The notes: a model not told the origin generated them from the letters alone. A DNA stretch of 64,000 nt from Lysinibacillus sp. 2017 (GCF_003073375.1 NZ_CP029002.1:3508001-3572000); one strand, 5' to 3'. Positions 37,385 through 45,327 are shown, counted from the first letter of the stretch. Made by a program: numbers and translations.

Positions 37385-39583
37385 TTATTTCAATTTCTTA
37401 TTCGGCCAATATGACCATTTACCAAACACCGTAATGAGCGCCGGTACAAGTAATGGGCGTACAACGAATGTATCGAGTAATACCCCTACTGCTGTTACAA
37501 TACCAAACTGTACTAATAAACGAATCGGTAATGATGCTAATACTAAGAACGTACCTGCCAAAATTAACCCAGCCGATGTAATAACCGCACCCGTTGAGGC
37601 AATCCCTTTTGAAATCGCTTGCTTATGCGGAATACCGCGCTTACGATTTTTCCAAATATCCGAGATCATGAAAATGTTATAGTCATTTCCGAGTGCGATA
37701 ATGAATACGAAACTATACAATGGTATCGCACTTGCCATCGCTTCATGACCTAAACCGTAATGGATAATTAACCATCCTGCTCCTAATGCTGAGAAGAATG
37801 AAATCAATACGGTAATCATGATTTGAATCGATGTGACAATCGCACGTAAGTACACTAACAATACAAGGAAAATAATAATAATCATTACTGGTTGAATTAG
37901 TTTTTCATCACCCAATTGAACTACTTTTTGGTCAAGCTGTGCACTTGTTTCGCCGCCGATCCAAAACTCATTATTTTCTAAGTTTTGCTTAGCTAAAATC
38001 GATTTTACATCTTCTTTCATTTGCTCAACGTCATCCATTGCAGCATTTGAATAAGGGTCTTTGTCTAAATCGATTTCATAAAGTTGAATGTTTTTCTTTG
38101 TTTCTCCTGTACGCATGTCTTCCACAAGACCTACATATGGTAATGCTTCTAACTCTTTTGTGATGTCTAGGTCTGTACCTTCTCCATCCACTAAAAGCTG
38201 AACGGGTGCTAATTCACCTGGTGTAAAGTTTTCAGCAATAATTGTAAACCCTTCACGTGAAGGCATATCCTCTGGGAATGAAGAAATTAAATCATAGTTG
38301 TATTTAATATTTGTTGAAGTAATCGCAAGACCAATTAAAATCACACCAGCAACAATGATAACTAACCAAGGTTTCGATGTTACAAACTCACCCACAGCAC
38401 GCATGAATCGGTGATTTGGCTTACGCTCTTTATATGGTTTGTTTTTCTTTTCTGCATGGACTTTTTCTGCTTCTACTGTACGAGGAACAAATGGCCAAAA
38501 CGCTGCTCGGCCTAAAATTCCAAGAACCGCTGGAAGTAATGTGACAACCGCAAAGCCCGTTACAAGTACACCAAAGCTAAATGGAACTGCAAAGCGTTGG
38601 AATGCACCGTAATCTGCTAAAGCTAATGTTGCTAAACCAATTACGACCGTTAAGCCACTCATAATAATGGCCCCTACCGATTCACGTACGGCTGTTGCCA
38701 AAGCTGTAAATTTGTTTTCTTCGACTAATAATACATCACGATAACGTGTGATTAAGAAGATACAATAATCCGTCCCTGCTCCAAACAGTAATACAACCAT
38801 TATGGCTACTGCCTGTGCATCCTTATCAATCCAGCCATGGTCAGCCATCGCACCTAGTAATGGACTCACAACTAAATACGCGATTCCGACTACAACTAGT
38901 GGAATAATTGCTAAAATTGGTGAACGATATATTACTAATAAAATGATTAAAATAATCAAGACAGTGGCAACCATTAATTGGAAGTCTGCTGATTTGAATA
39001 AGTCCGTCGCATCGATCGAAATCCCTACTGGACCAGAGAAACGTGCATGTAAGCCGTCATCATCTAATTTTGTCTCATACGGATTTTCACCAAATTGTGC
39101 TTCTGTTCTTTCTTTAATATTAGCTAAGTTTTCTTTTAATACATCACTATTTTTATCAGGTGAGAAAAACACTGGTGTTACAATGGCTTTCCCATTTTCC
39201 GATACTGCGCCCATTAACGCTTGAACAGGCATCTCGTGGAATGGTGGCAATGTTTGTTGGCCATCTAACGGATCCTCTGCTAATTGTTTATATAGTTGCT
39301 GAATGTTTGTTAAATCTGCTTCTGTTAATCCCGCATCTTTATACCAAGTAATTAATAGCGGAATTCCACTATTTGAAGAGAATTGCTCTTCAATAATTCC
39401 CCCTGCTTGTACGGATGTATACGTGTCAGGGATTTCTTCACCCACATAATTTTCTACACTGTTAATTTGTGGGAAAATAAGAGCAAATACGACTGCAAAA
39501 ATAATCCATAACGATGCAACAATCCATCGTGTATTTTTTCCGCCCATAATTTGACCCCATTTTTCTAATGGATGTTTTGACAT
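37385..39583 (-). CDS. MMPL/RND-family exporter (YdfJ-like)
   Basis: A 732-residue polytopic protein of the MMPL family: helix 1 (about 20-38), an extracellular porter loop, five helices (about 200-360), a cytoplasmic linker, helix 7 (about 400-420), second extracellular loop and five more helices (about 555-720). GAGTDYCIFLITRYRD and GNDYNIFMISD are the paired proton-relay motifs. MMPL proteins export lipids or hydrophobic compounds using the proton gradient. It is divergent from a MerR/B12-binding regulator, with a shared 190-bp control region, which suggests it is the regulator's target. AGGAGGAAAT precedes the ATG. Confidence 0.88.
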   Translation of the reverse strand: MSKHPLEKWGQIMGGKNTRWIVASLWIIFAVVFALIFPQINSVENYVGEEIPDTYTSVQAGGIIEEQFSSNSGIPLLITWYKDAGLTEADLTNIQQLYKQLAEDPLDGQQTLPPFHEMPVQALMGAVSENGKAIVTPVFFSPDKNSDVLKENLANIKERTEAQFGENPYETKLDDDGLHARFSGPVGISIDATDLFKSADFQLMVATVLIILIILLVIYRSPILAIIPLVVVGIAYLVVSPLLGAMADHGWIDKDAQAVAIMVVLLFGAGTDYCIFLITRYRDVLLVEENKFTALATAVRESVGAIIMSGLTVVIGLATLALADYGAFQRFAVPFSFGVLVTGFAVVTLLPAVLGILGRAAFWPFVPRTVEAEKVHAEKKNKPYKERKPNHRFMRAVGEFVTSKPWLVIIVAGVILIGLAITSTNIKYNYDLISSFPEDMPSREGFTIIAENFTPGELAPVQLLVDGEGTDLDITKELEALPYVGLVEDMRTGETKKNIQLYEIDLDKDPYSNAAMDDVEQMKEDVKSILAKQNLENNEFWIGGETSAQLDQKVVQLGDEKLIQPVMIIIIFLVLLVYLRAIVTSIQIMITVLISFFSALGAGWLIIHYGLGHEAMASAIPLYSFVFIIALGNDYNIFMISDIWKNRKRGIPHKQAISKGIASTGAVITSAGLILAGTFLVLASLPIRLLVQFGIVTAVGVLLDTFVVRPLLVPALITVFGKWSYWPNKKLK

Positions 39584-39678
39584 ATCATTTCCTCCTCCGT
39601 GTTAATCTCTAGCCTTGTTACCTACTCTGACCATAGATAACTTTATCTTATAAAAATCCTTACCCTTTTCAAACCTTA

Positions 39679-39691
39679 TACAAACATTGTA
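39679..39691. promoter_or_regulatory. Candidate operator between MMPL and MerR/B12 genes
   Basis: TACAA-ACA-TTGTA is a perfect inverted repeat in the divergent control region, about 18 bp from the regulator's -35 and within the minus-strand promoter area of the exporter. It is the only clear palindrome there. Binding by the adjacent regulator is inferred. Confidence 0.5.
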
Positions 39692-39708
39692 CAGGAAATG
39701 AAAAACAT

Positions 39709-39737
39709 TTGACAAGTAGTTTTTTTTTCGATTGAAT
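39709..39737 (+). promoter_or_regulatory. Promoter of the MerR/B12 regulator gene
   Basis: TTGACA (39709-39714) with TTGAAT (39732-39737) after 17 bases. The -35 is consensus, the -10 matches at four of six positions. Confidence 0.55.
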
Positions 39738-39775
39738 AGAACTTAATAATTATTTCGTTAGGAGGTGCTTTAAAT

Positions 39776-40648
39776 TTGAATCCCACATCTTATTCAATCC
39801 AACAAGTCGCTGAAATTACAGGACTGTCCAAACAGGTGATACGAAAATGGGAAGATCGCTATCAAATTATCCAGCCTCGAAGATTAGACAATGGTTATCG
39901 AATGTATAGCGAAGATGAAGTACAAACCTTAATAGGACTTACTTCCCTTACGAATAGCGGTATGACAATTAAACAAGCGATTGAACATTATTCGAAACTA
40001 AAAAATTCGCTTGAAGTAAACCCGGTTATCCATTCTAGAAACGCCCTCATTCAGGCTGGGACAGAGGGAAATGAACAAGAAATTCTGCATTTGCTTGAGC
40101 AAGCACTTCATAAATTCGGTGTCGAGAAGCTAATTGAAGAAATTATCATTCCTTTTTTACACGAAGTCGGGCAACTTTGGTGTGAAAACGCTTGGGGGGA
40201 ATATCAAGAAGCAATTAGCAGCCAAACCGTTCGTGACTTTTTAAGTCATATTCGTCGACACTTTTTCGTGCCTGAAGATGCACCACTTGTATTAGGAAGC
40301 TGTCTACCTGGAGAAAGACATGAAATTCCGATGCAAATTTTACTTATCCAATGTATGCTGCGCGGCTATCAGACATCGATGCTCGGTCCATCACCCGCGC
40401 CAACAGCTATCCAGTCAACTATTGCATTGAAAAAGCCAATAATTGTCTTACTGACAGGTTCAACGGATATAGCGTTCACAGAGCACGCACAATCGATTTT
40501 CACCCTCGAAAAATTGGCACAAGCGCATCGGGACATTTCCTTTTTCATCGGTGGTGCTGGTTCGGAAAAATATTATAAACAATTTCAATTGAATGCCTTG
40601 AAACTATCGCAATCCATTCATGATATTTTTCCAAAAGAAAACTTTTAA
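39776..40648 (+). CDS. MerR-type regulator with cobalamin-binding domain (CarH/LitR-like)
   Basis: A 290-residue regulator starting at TTG, supported by AGGAGGTG seven bases upstream. Order: MerR winged helix (about 6-75, VIRKWEDRYQIIQPRRLDNGYRMY), a four-helix cobalamin-cap domain (about 85-165) and a Rossmann B12 domain (about 168-285). The lower axial-ligand motif GERHEIP puts the histidine at residue 182, and the conserved FIGGAG follows near 258. In the cap, W135 and E145 of the W-x9-E-H motif of light-sensing CarH are kept, but the histidines next to them are C136 and A146. It probably binds adenosylcobalamin and controls the divergent MMPL exporter. Confidence 0.85.
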   Translation: MNPTSYSIQQVAEITGLSKQVIRKWEDRYQIIQPRRLDNGYRMYSEDEVQTLIGLTSLTNSGMTIKQAIEHYSKLKNSLEVNPVIHSRNALIQAGTEGNEQEILHLLEQALHKFGVEKLIEEIIIPFLHEVGQLWCENAWGEYQEAISSQTVRDFLSHIRRHFFVPEDAPLVLGSCLPGERHEIPMQILLIQCMLRGYQTSMLGPSPAPTAIQSTIALKKPIIVLLTGSTDIAFTEHAQSIFTLEKLAQAHRDISFFIGGAGSEKYYKQFQLNALKLSQSIHDIFPKENF

Positions 40649-40658
40649 TAAAAATTTA

Positions 40659-40687
40659 GGCTACCTAAAATCATCTTTTAGGCAGCC
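40659..40687 (+). terminator. Terminator after the MerR/B12 regulator gene
   Basis: GGCTACCTAAAA pairs with TTTTAGGCAGCC (two mismatched positions), followed by TTTCATTTTTT. Confidence 0.85.
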
Positions 40688-40881
40688 TTTCATTTTTTAA
40701 GGCGCTTTTCATCAAAAGTCGTTAGCTTCCCTGCTACCCGTTTCATTTTACAGATTATTTCAATTATAAACACTTCATTACGCGATAGCCATAAATTGAT
40801 AAATCCACTTTCTCGTGTTGTCAGTGTTTCATCGATAACAACTTTACCTGACAACCCGTTAAACTGTGCCGAAGAACAAAA

Positions 40882-40915
40882 AAGCGATTTTGCATGTTGA
40901 ATTTTGCAAAACCGC
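40882..40915 (-). terminator. Terminator after the small hydrophilic protein gene
   Basis: On the minus strand AGCGGTTTTGCA pairs with TGCAAAATCGCT, followed by TTTTTTG. Confidence 0.85.
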
Positions 40916-40923
40916 TTAAACTA

Positions 40924-41130
40924 TTAATCTGGTTGATTTTTTCGTTCACTGCCTGAAGTAGATTTTGTTTCATCCTTGTTTTTTTCGTCTTTCACTTCAT
41001 CATTTAACTCTTCAACTGGAATCGGATCAACGTATTTCATCTGTTCGTCTTTATCAAAAATACTTTCCTTGTCCGTGTTTAGCATATCTGGGTTATCCAT
41101 TTTTTTATGTTTAATTTTATCATTCTTCAT
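40924..41130 (-). CDS. Small highly charged, probably disordered protein
   Basis: A 68-residue hydrophilic protein rich in Lys, Asp, Glu and Asn, with no cysteine, tryptophan or hydrophobic core (MKNDKIKHKKMDNPDMLN at the start). AGGAGG lies eight bases before the ATG and a terminator follows it, so it looks like a genuine gene. The composition resembles small stress or spore-associated hydrophilins, but no family was recognised. Confidence 0.65.
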   Translation of the reverse strand: MKNDKIKHKKMDNPDMLNTDKESIFDKDEQMKYVDPIPVEELNDEVKDEKNKDETKSTSGSERKNQPD

Positions 41131-41293
41131 AAAAAAACCTCCTAAATCATTCTATTAATACGTATTCCCCAAAAAATAAAAAAATACACTTTTAATAGAT
41201 TAAACTTAAATCCACTGCTACTATTTCGCCAAAATATTATTTTTTTTATTTTGCTTTATGTTATAGTAATAGCAACTACATATCGTGTAAAAA

Positions 41294-41460
41294 TTGGTGC
41301 TTATGAAAATAAGCTTAAAAGGGAAGTACGTTGAAAATGCGTCGCTGTCCCGCAACTGTAATTCGAAAGTTCCTTACAAATACCACTGTTTTAATACGGG
41401 AAGGTGTAAGGCGCGTTTGATCGATAAGCCAGGAGACCTGCCAATTTCAGTACACACCAA
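41294..41460 (+). promoter_or_regulatory. Cobalamin riboswitch 1
   Basis: The B12-box and conserved core are clear: AAAAGGGAA, then GTCGCTGTCCCGCAACTGTA, and later AAGCCAGGAGACCTGCC. TTGGTG (41294-41299) and CACCAA (41455-41460) close the outer stem. An adjoining hairpin CCTA-CGTGGAAA-TAGG (41464-41479) has a GTGG loop complementary to CCAC in the distal arm (41383-41386), the usual kissing-loop arrangement, and it sequesters the AGGTGG ribosome site that follows. The RNA leads only to a short ORF and a terminator. Confidence 0.95.
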
Positions 41461-41484
41461 GTGCCTACGTGGAAATAGGTGGTG

Positions 41485-41541
41485 ATGACAGAAGTACGAC
41501 AAACGACATTCAATGAGCATGATTTTTGTGCACTTTTTTGA
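41485..41541 (+). CDS. Tiny ORF controlled by cobalamin riboswitch 1 (18 aa)
   Basis: An ORF reading MTEVRQTTFNEHDFCALF, whose AGGTGG ribosome site lies inside the riboswitch expression hairpin. It is followed 20 bp later by an intrinsic terminator, so it is the only coding capacity of this transcript. It could be a remnant of a lost target gene, a leader, or a functional microprotein; sequence alone cannot decide. Confidence 0.35.
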   Translation: MTEVRQTTFNEHDFCALF

Positions 41542-41560
41542 TTTGATTTTCGCGTATTGA

Positions 41561-41593
41561 AAGCCACTTCCATTGTAGAAGATGGCTTTTTTT
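41561..41593 (+). terminator. Terminator ending riboswitch-1 transcript
   Basis: AAGCCACTTC pairs with GAAGATGGCTT (with one bulge/mismatch), followed by TTTTTTTG. Confidence 0.85.
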
Positions 41594-41614
41594 GTTGTTT
41601 AAAACTAGTGCTTG

Positions 41615-41686
41615 TAAGATAGCTATTTGCTTTAACTCTCCCCTATGAGGTTTTCAGGTAGCTATCTTAGAATCACTATGATTCTA
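41615..41686. repeat. Inverted repeats between the two cobalamin riboswitches
   Basis: TAAGATAGCTA (41615-41625) and TAGCTATCTTA (41659-41669) are perfect inverses, and TAGAATCA (41668-41675) and TGATTCTA (41679-41686) form a second perfect hairpin directly after it, touching riboswitch 2. They do not belong to the cobalamin aptamer core. They may be an upstream RNA structure or protein-binding sites. Confidence 0.45.
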
Positions 41687-41692
41687 GCGGAA

Positions 41693-41860
41693 AAGGTTCA
41701 AGCTTAAACGTTTGATGAAAAGGGAAGAACGGTGTGAATCCGTCGCTGTCCCGCAACTGTAACTCGAAAGTCCCTCACAAATACCACTATTACCGAAAAT
41801 AGTAGGGTGTGGTGCGTTTAATCGATAAGCCAGGAGACCTGCCTTTTCAAGTACAAACCG
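41693..41860 (+). promoter_or_regulatory. Cobalamin riboswitch 2
   Basis: A second complete aptamer: AAAAGGGAAGAACGGTGTGAA, then CGTCGCTGTCCCGCAACTGTA, CAAATACCACTATT and ATCGATAAGCCAGGAGACC. It shares long identical runs with riboswitch 1 (for example CGTCGCTGTCCCGCAACTGT and AAGCCAGGAGACCTGCC), so the two arose by duplication or share recent ancestry. The following hairpin CCTA-CGAGGA-TAGG (41866-41879) contains the AGGAGG ribosome site of the next ORF, which suggests translational control. Confidence 0.95.
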
Positions 41861-41890
41861 TTATACCTACGAGGATAGGAGGTGCAGAGT

Positions 41891-41995
41891 ATGAACACTA
41901 ACCATACTCATTGTGCGAAACCGAAACGAAAGGATTTTCTTTACTACAGAAAATACCCTTCCATTTGGTTTCAATGTCATGTATTTAATGAATAG
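41891..41995 (+). CDS. Small ORF controlled by cobalamin riboswitch 2 (34 aa)
   Basis: A 34-codon ORF starting MNTNHTHCAKPKRKDFLYYR and ending FQCHVFNE. AGGAGGTG, part of the riboswitch hairpin, lies eight bases before its ATG, so this is the direct target of riboswitch 2. It is basic and aromatic, with H5, H7, C8 and a C-terminal CH pair that could bind metal, though that is only a possibility. It ends exactly one base before the frame of the next ORF, giving translational coupling. Confidence 0.5.
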   Translation: MNTNHTHCAKPKRKDFLYYRKYPSIWFQCHVFNE

Positions 41996-42019
41996 TTGAA
42001 ATCAAAAGGAGCAATGATA

Positions 42020-42199
42020 ATGAATACAAATTACGAAGCCTTATTAAAAGAACAAGTAATGCAGCAAATTTTAGGAAATGATTCTCGAAACTTACAATCT
42101 GCCGCCCAATTTTTAATCACACAACATAAAGAAGACCAACATCAAATTATGAAAGCTTATCAAAAAGTGAATACTGAAATCTTTGGCGATCTCGTTTAA
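42020..42199 (+). CDS. Small helical protein downstream of riboswitch 2 (59 aa)
   Basis: A 59-residue protein starting MNTNYEALLKEQVMQQILGN, rich in Gln, Lys and Glu, with no membrane segment or cysteine; it should be mostly helical. AAAAGGAG lies eight bases before the ATG at 42020 (an in-frame ATG at 42014 is too close). It is the last gene before the terminator, so the transcript of riboswitch 2 carries just this and the 34-aa ORF. No homologue was recognised. A link to cobalamin is implied only by its control element. Confidence 0.65.
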   Translation: MNTNYEALLKEQVMQQILGNDSRNLQSAAQFLITQHKEDQHQIMKAYQKVNTEIFGDLV

Positions 42200-42210
42200 A
42201 AACATATAAA

Positions 42211-42241
42211 AATCCGTTGTACAAATTGCGTACAACGGATT
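42211..42241 (+). terminator. Terminator ending riboswitch-2 transcript
   Basis: AATCCGTTGTAC pairs perfectly with GTACAACGGATT around a 7-nt loop, followed by CTTTTAG. Confidence 0.85.
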
Positions 42242-42293
42242 CTTTTAGCTCACAATAATGGACAATAAGACGTCCAAAGATTGAAGGTTCCTT

Positions 42294-43847
42294 TTATGCT
42301 TCTACTAACTCACGGTTTTGAACGTTACGAATCATATAATCGAATGCGCCAAGTGCTGCTGTTGCACCTGAACCCATTGAAATGACGATTTGTTTGTACA
42401 CGGTATCTGTGCAGTCACCTGCTGCGAATACACCTGGCATGCTAGTCGCACCATGTTTATCAATGACGATTTCATGGCGTTCATTCATTTCTAATGCACC
42501 TTGTAGGAACTCAGTGTTTGGTAATAAACCAATTTGAATGAAGACACCTTCTAGCGCAACATGCTTTTCTTCACCAGACACTCGGTCAGTGTAAGTTAAG
42601 CCGTTTACTTTATCTGTACCTGTAATTTCTTGAGTTAGTGCATTTGTAATAACTGTTACATTTTTTAAGCTACGAACGCGCTCTTGTAACACTTTATCAG
42701 CTTTTAACTCTTCGCTGCGTTGAATTAACGTTACGTGATTGACAATACCCGCTAGGTCGATTGCCGCTTCAACACCTGAGTTACCTCCACCAATAACAGC
42801 TACATCTTTTCCTTTAAAAATCGGACCATCACAGTGTGGGCAGTAAGCAACGCCTTTATTTTTGAACTGTTCTTCACCTGGCGCACCAAGCTGACGGTAA
42901 CGTGCTCCTGTTGAAAGGATCACTGTTTTCCCTTTTAATACGGCACCATTTTCTAATGTGACTTCAACGAAATCTTTTTTCTCGATTTTCGCTACGCGTT
43001 GCGATTTCATGATATCAACATTGTAATCTAATACATGCGCTTCTAAGCTTGATACGAATGCTGGACCTTCAGTCGCTTTCGTACCAATAATGTTTTCGAT
43101 CGATAACGTATCGTTTACTTGACCACCAAAACGTTCTGCCACGATACCTGTACGAATCCCTTTACGTGCTGAGTAAATTGCTGCAGCAGAACCCGCTGGA
43201 CCACCACCGACAACTAATACGTCAAATGGTTCAACATTTTCAAACTCTGAACCATCCGATACTTCACCAAGTTTTGTTAAAATATCTTCTAATTCCATAC
43301 GACCGCCACCAAAGTTTTCGCCGTTTAAGAATACTGTTGGTACCGCCATAATGTCGCGCGCTTGAATTTCTTCTTGGAATGCGCCACCTTCGATCATCGT
43401 ATTTGAGATGTTCGGGTTTAATACAGACATAATATTTAATGCTTGTACAACGTCTGGGCAGTTGTGACAAGTTAAGCTTACGTACGTTTCGAACTTCATC
43501 GTTTTTTTAATCGCTTGAATACGTTTTACAACTGCCGCATCTACTTTTGGTGCACGACCTGAAACTTGTAATAACGCTAAGACCAGCGAAGTGAATTCAT
43601 GGCCAAGTGGTAGCCCTGCGAATACCACACCCGATTCTTCGCCCGCTTTATTCACACTGAAGCTTGGTGTACGATCTAAAACGGCGTGTTGCACGGTAAT
43701 GCGTGGAGACATTTTTTCAATTTCTTCTACTAGCTCTAACATATCCCCGGATGTTTTATCGTCACCCACGCTTACTTTTAGGACAAGATCCCCTTCAAGC
43801 ATTGTTAAATATTGTTGTAATTGTGTTTTAATTTGATTATCTAACAT
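42294..43847 (-). CDS. ahpF: Alkyl hydroperoxide reductase flavoprotein subunit F
   Basis: A 517-residue NADH-dependent disulfide reductase that recharges AhpC. The N-terminal double thioredoxin-like domain has the CHNC redox centre (C127/C130). The thioredoxin-reductase-like part has FAD-binding GGGPAGSAA (214-222), the CPHC active site (C336/C339) and NADH-binding GGGNSGVEAA. It lies 229 bp downstream of ahpC in the same direction with a hairpin between. The ATG has no good Shine-Dalgarno (GCAGCAGCAAAGACA precedes it), which is odd for an abundant protein. Confidence 0.95.
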   Translation of the reverse strand: MLDNQIKTQLQQYLTMLEGDLVLKVSVGDDKTSGDMLELVEEIEKMSPRITVQHAVLDRTPSFSVNKAGEESGVVFAGLPLGHEFTSLVLALLQVSGRAPKVDAAVVKRIQAIKKTMKFETYVSLTCHNCPDVVQALNIMSVLNPNISNTMIEGGAFQEEIQARDIMAVPTVFLNGENFGGGRMELEDILTKLGEVSDGSEFENVEPFDVLVVGGGPAGSAAAIYSARKGIRTGIVAERFGGQVNDTLSIENIIGTKATEGPAFVSSLEAHVLDYNVDIMKSQRVAKIEKKDFVEVTLENGAVLKGKTVILSTGARYRQLGAPGEEQFKNKGVAYCPHCDGPIFKGKDVAVIGGGNSGVEAAIDLAGIVNHVTLIQRSEELKADKVLQERVRSLKNVTVITNALTQEITGTDKVNGLTYTDRVSGEEKHVALEGVFIQIGLLPNTEFLQGALEMNERHEIVIDKHGATSMPGVFAAGDCTDTVYKQIVISMGSGATAALGAFDYMIRNVQNRELVEA

Positions 43848-43994
43848 TGTCTTTGCTGCTGCATGAACACTGCTTATTGTTTACTTTCAAAAAATAAGTA
43901 GCCATTCTCTCTCTAATACAGCAAGCTGTTCACCTCTTTTCATCTATATGTAAAGATAGAGAGCTTACCTTGAATTTTCCCTAATTAAAAATAG

Positions 43995-44033
43995 AGCGAC
44001 AAAAATCAAGCCATGAAGGTTGTTTTTGCCGCT
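43995..44033 (-). terminator. Terminator or attenuator between ahpC and ahpF
   Basis: On the minus strand AGCGGCAAAAACAA pairs with TTGATTTTTGTCGCT (a few mismatches), followed by CTATTTTTAATT. It would reduce ahpF expression relative to ahpC. Confidence 0.65.
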
Positions 44034-44076
44034 TTGTGTGTTGTTATTTAAAACGAAACATCGTTCAAACTTAAAA

Positions 44077-44640
44077 TTATAGTTTACCTACTAAGTCTAA
44101 GCTTGGAGTTAAAGTTTCGCCGCCTTCTTGCCATTTAGCTGGGCAAACTTCACCTGGATTTTTACGTACATATTGAGCTGCTTTAATTTTGTTAACTAAA
44201 ATTGAAGCGTCACGGCCAATACCACCAGCATTGATTTCGTAAGCTTGTACAATACCATCTGGATCGATGATGAATGTACCACGTTCTGCTAAACCGTCTT
44301 CTTCGTTTAATACGTCGAAGCCTCGAGAGATTGTGTGCGTTGGGTCACCAATCATGATGTACTCGATTTTGCTGATTTTTTCAGAAGAATCGTGCCATGC
44401 TTTGTGAGTGAAGTGAGTGTCAGTTGATACTGAGTAAACTTCTACTCCTAAAGATTTTAATGTAGCGTATTCGTTTTGTAAGTCTTCTAATTCAGTTGGG
44501 CAAACGAAAGTGAAGTCTGCTGGGTAGAAGCATACTACTGACCATTGTCCTTTGAAGTTTTCTGAAGATACGTCGATGAATTCACCGTTTTGGAATGCTT
44601 TTGCATTGAATTCTGCAATTTCTTTACCGATTAAAGCCAT
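44077..44640 (-). CDS. ahpC: Alkyl hydroperoxide reductase subunit C (peroxiredoxin)
   Basis: A 187-residue typical 2-Cys peroxiredoxin. The peroxidatic cysteine is C47 in [13 protein letters not shown] and the resolving cysteine is in PGEVCPAKW near residue 166. It reduces hydrogen peroxide and organic peroxides and is re-reduced by AhpF. AAGGAGG lies before the ATG at 44640; the 11-residue longer frame is not used. A perfect PerR box lies 36 bp upstream, so it is induced by peroxide. Confidence 0.97.
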   Translation of the reverse strand: MALIGKEIAEFNAKAFQNGEFIDVSSENFKGQWSVVCFYPADFTFVCPTELEDLQNEYATLKSLGVEVYSVSTDTHFTHKAWHDSSEKISKIEYIMIGDPTHTISRGFDVLNEEDGLAERGTFIIDPDGIVQAYEINAGGIGRDASILVNKIKAAQYVRKNPGEVCPAKWQEGGETLTPSLDLVGKL

Positions 44641-44675
44641 TTTAAATTTCCTCCTTATATATGCGTAAATCATCT

Positions 44676-44690
44676 TTATAATTATTATAA
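44676..44690. promoter_or_regulatory. PerR box upstream of ahpC
   Basis: TTATAATTATTATAA is a perfect palindrome and an exact match to the Bacillus per-box consensus TTATAATNATTATAA. It lies 36 bp upstream of the ahpC start. Confidence 0.92.
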
Positions 44691-44699
44691 AATAATTAT

Positions 44700-45170
44700 T
44701 ATTACCATCTAGAATTATCTTACATTATTCAACTTTCGTCAACCTTCCAAAGCCAAATATTCCTCTATGTTCACAAATACTCCAACTAAAAACTTATGGA
44801 CACCTCAAATAATATTTATAACAGAATAGATAAAAAATCTACAATACAACGATAATTATATGTTTAAAGCAAAGTTATTCTACTTCAATGGATTTCACTT
44901 TTAAATTTAAAGATTGCTTTTTCCCAAAACAAAAAGAAGAAGTTTCTCACTTCGTTGAATCCTCTCCTTTTTAACCTTCATATTTTCTCGCTTATCTACA
45001 TGTTCACATAATAATTGAGAAAATCATAAAATATGTTCTAATTTTTCTGTATGTCCTACTAACATATCAAATAGCAAATTCAATTGTTTTAAAGACACCA
45101 ACCATGGATAATAGCTCTTCACTATTTGCTGCATTACTTATTAAAAGGAGCACACTATGCACCTTATTAA
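44700..45170. other. 470-bp region without a supported gene
   Basis: An AT-rich stretch between the ahpC promoter and the small-protein genes. Only short frames exist, for example minus-strand fragments with MKVKKERIQRSEKLLLFVLG and LKQLNLLFDMLVGHTEKLEH, and a plus-strand 10-codon ORF (MHLIKNTKKQ) behind AAAAGGAG near 45150. None has convincing length or a neighbour. They may be gene relics. Confidence 0.4.
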
Positions 45171-45180
45171 GAACACAAAA

Positions 45181-45204
45181 AAACAGTAGCACAGGCTACT
45201 GTTT
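45181..45204 (-). terminator. Terminator after the tandem small-protein genes
   Basis: AAACAGTAGC pairs with GCTACTGTTT around a 4-nt loop; the minus strand continues with a T run. Confidence 0.88.
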
Positions 45205-45327
45205 TTAGTTTGTAAATGATAATACGGCATTTTTATAGTTTGCTAATTTGTTCGCTGCCTCATTTTTTGTTGTGTATTCGAACATACGAATATCATTTGG
45301 ATTATTGAATACTGTTACTACCCACAT
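45205..45327 (-). CDS. 40-residue protein, copy A of a tandem pair
   Basis: A 40-residue protein starting MWVVTVFNNPNDIRMFEYTT and ending YKNAVLSFTN. AAAGGAG lies about eight bases before the ATG. It follows copy B (45343-45465) by 15 bp and differs from it at 9 of 40 positions, so the two are a recent tandem duplication. The pattern suggests a small beta-strand pair and one helix. No family was recognised. A terminator follows its stop codon. Confidence 0.72.
   Translation of the reverse strand: MWVVTVFNNPNDIRMFEYTTKNEAANKLANYKNAVLSFTN

Noticed and set aside
40700-40875. A minus-strand frame reading GLSGKVVIDETLTTRESGFI and further to LKK
   Set aside because: It looks protein-like but has no start codon with a ribosome site and begins in the terminator of the 68-aa gene; possibly a relic, but unsupported.
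45140-45190. Plus-strand 10-codon ORF (MHLIKNTKKQ) behind AAAAGGAG
   Set aside because: Too short and overlapping the terminator of the minus-strand small-protein genes; the ribosome site may be chance.
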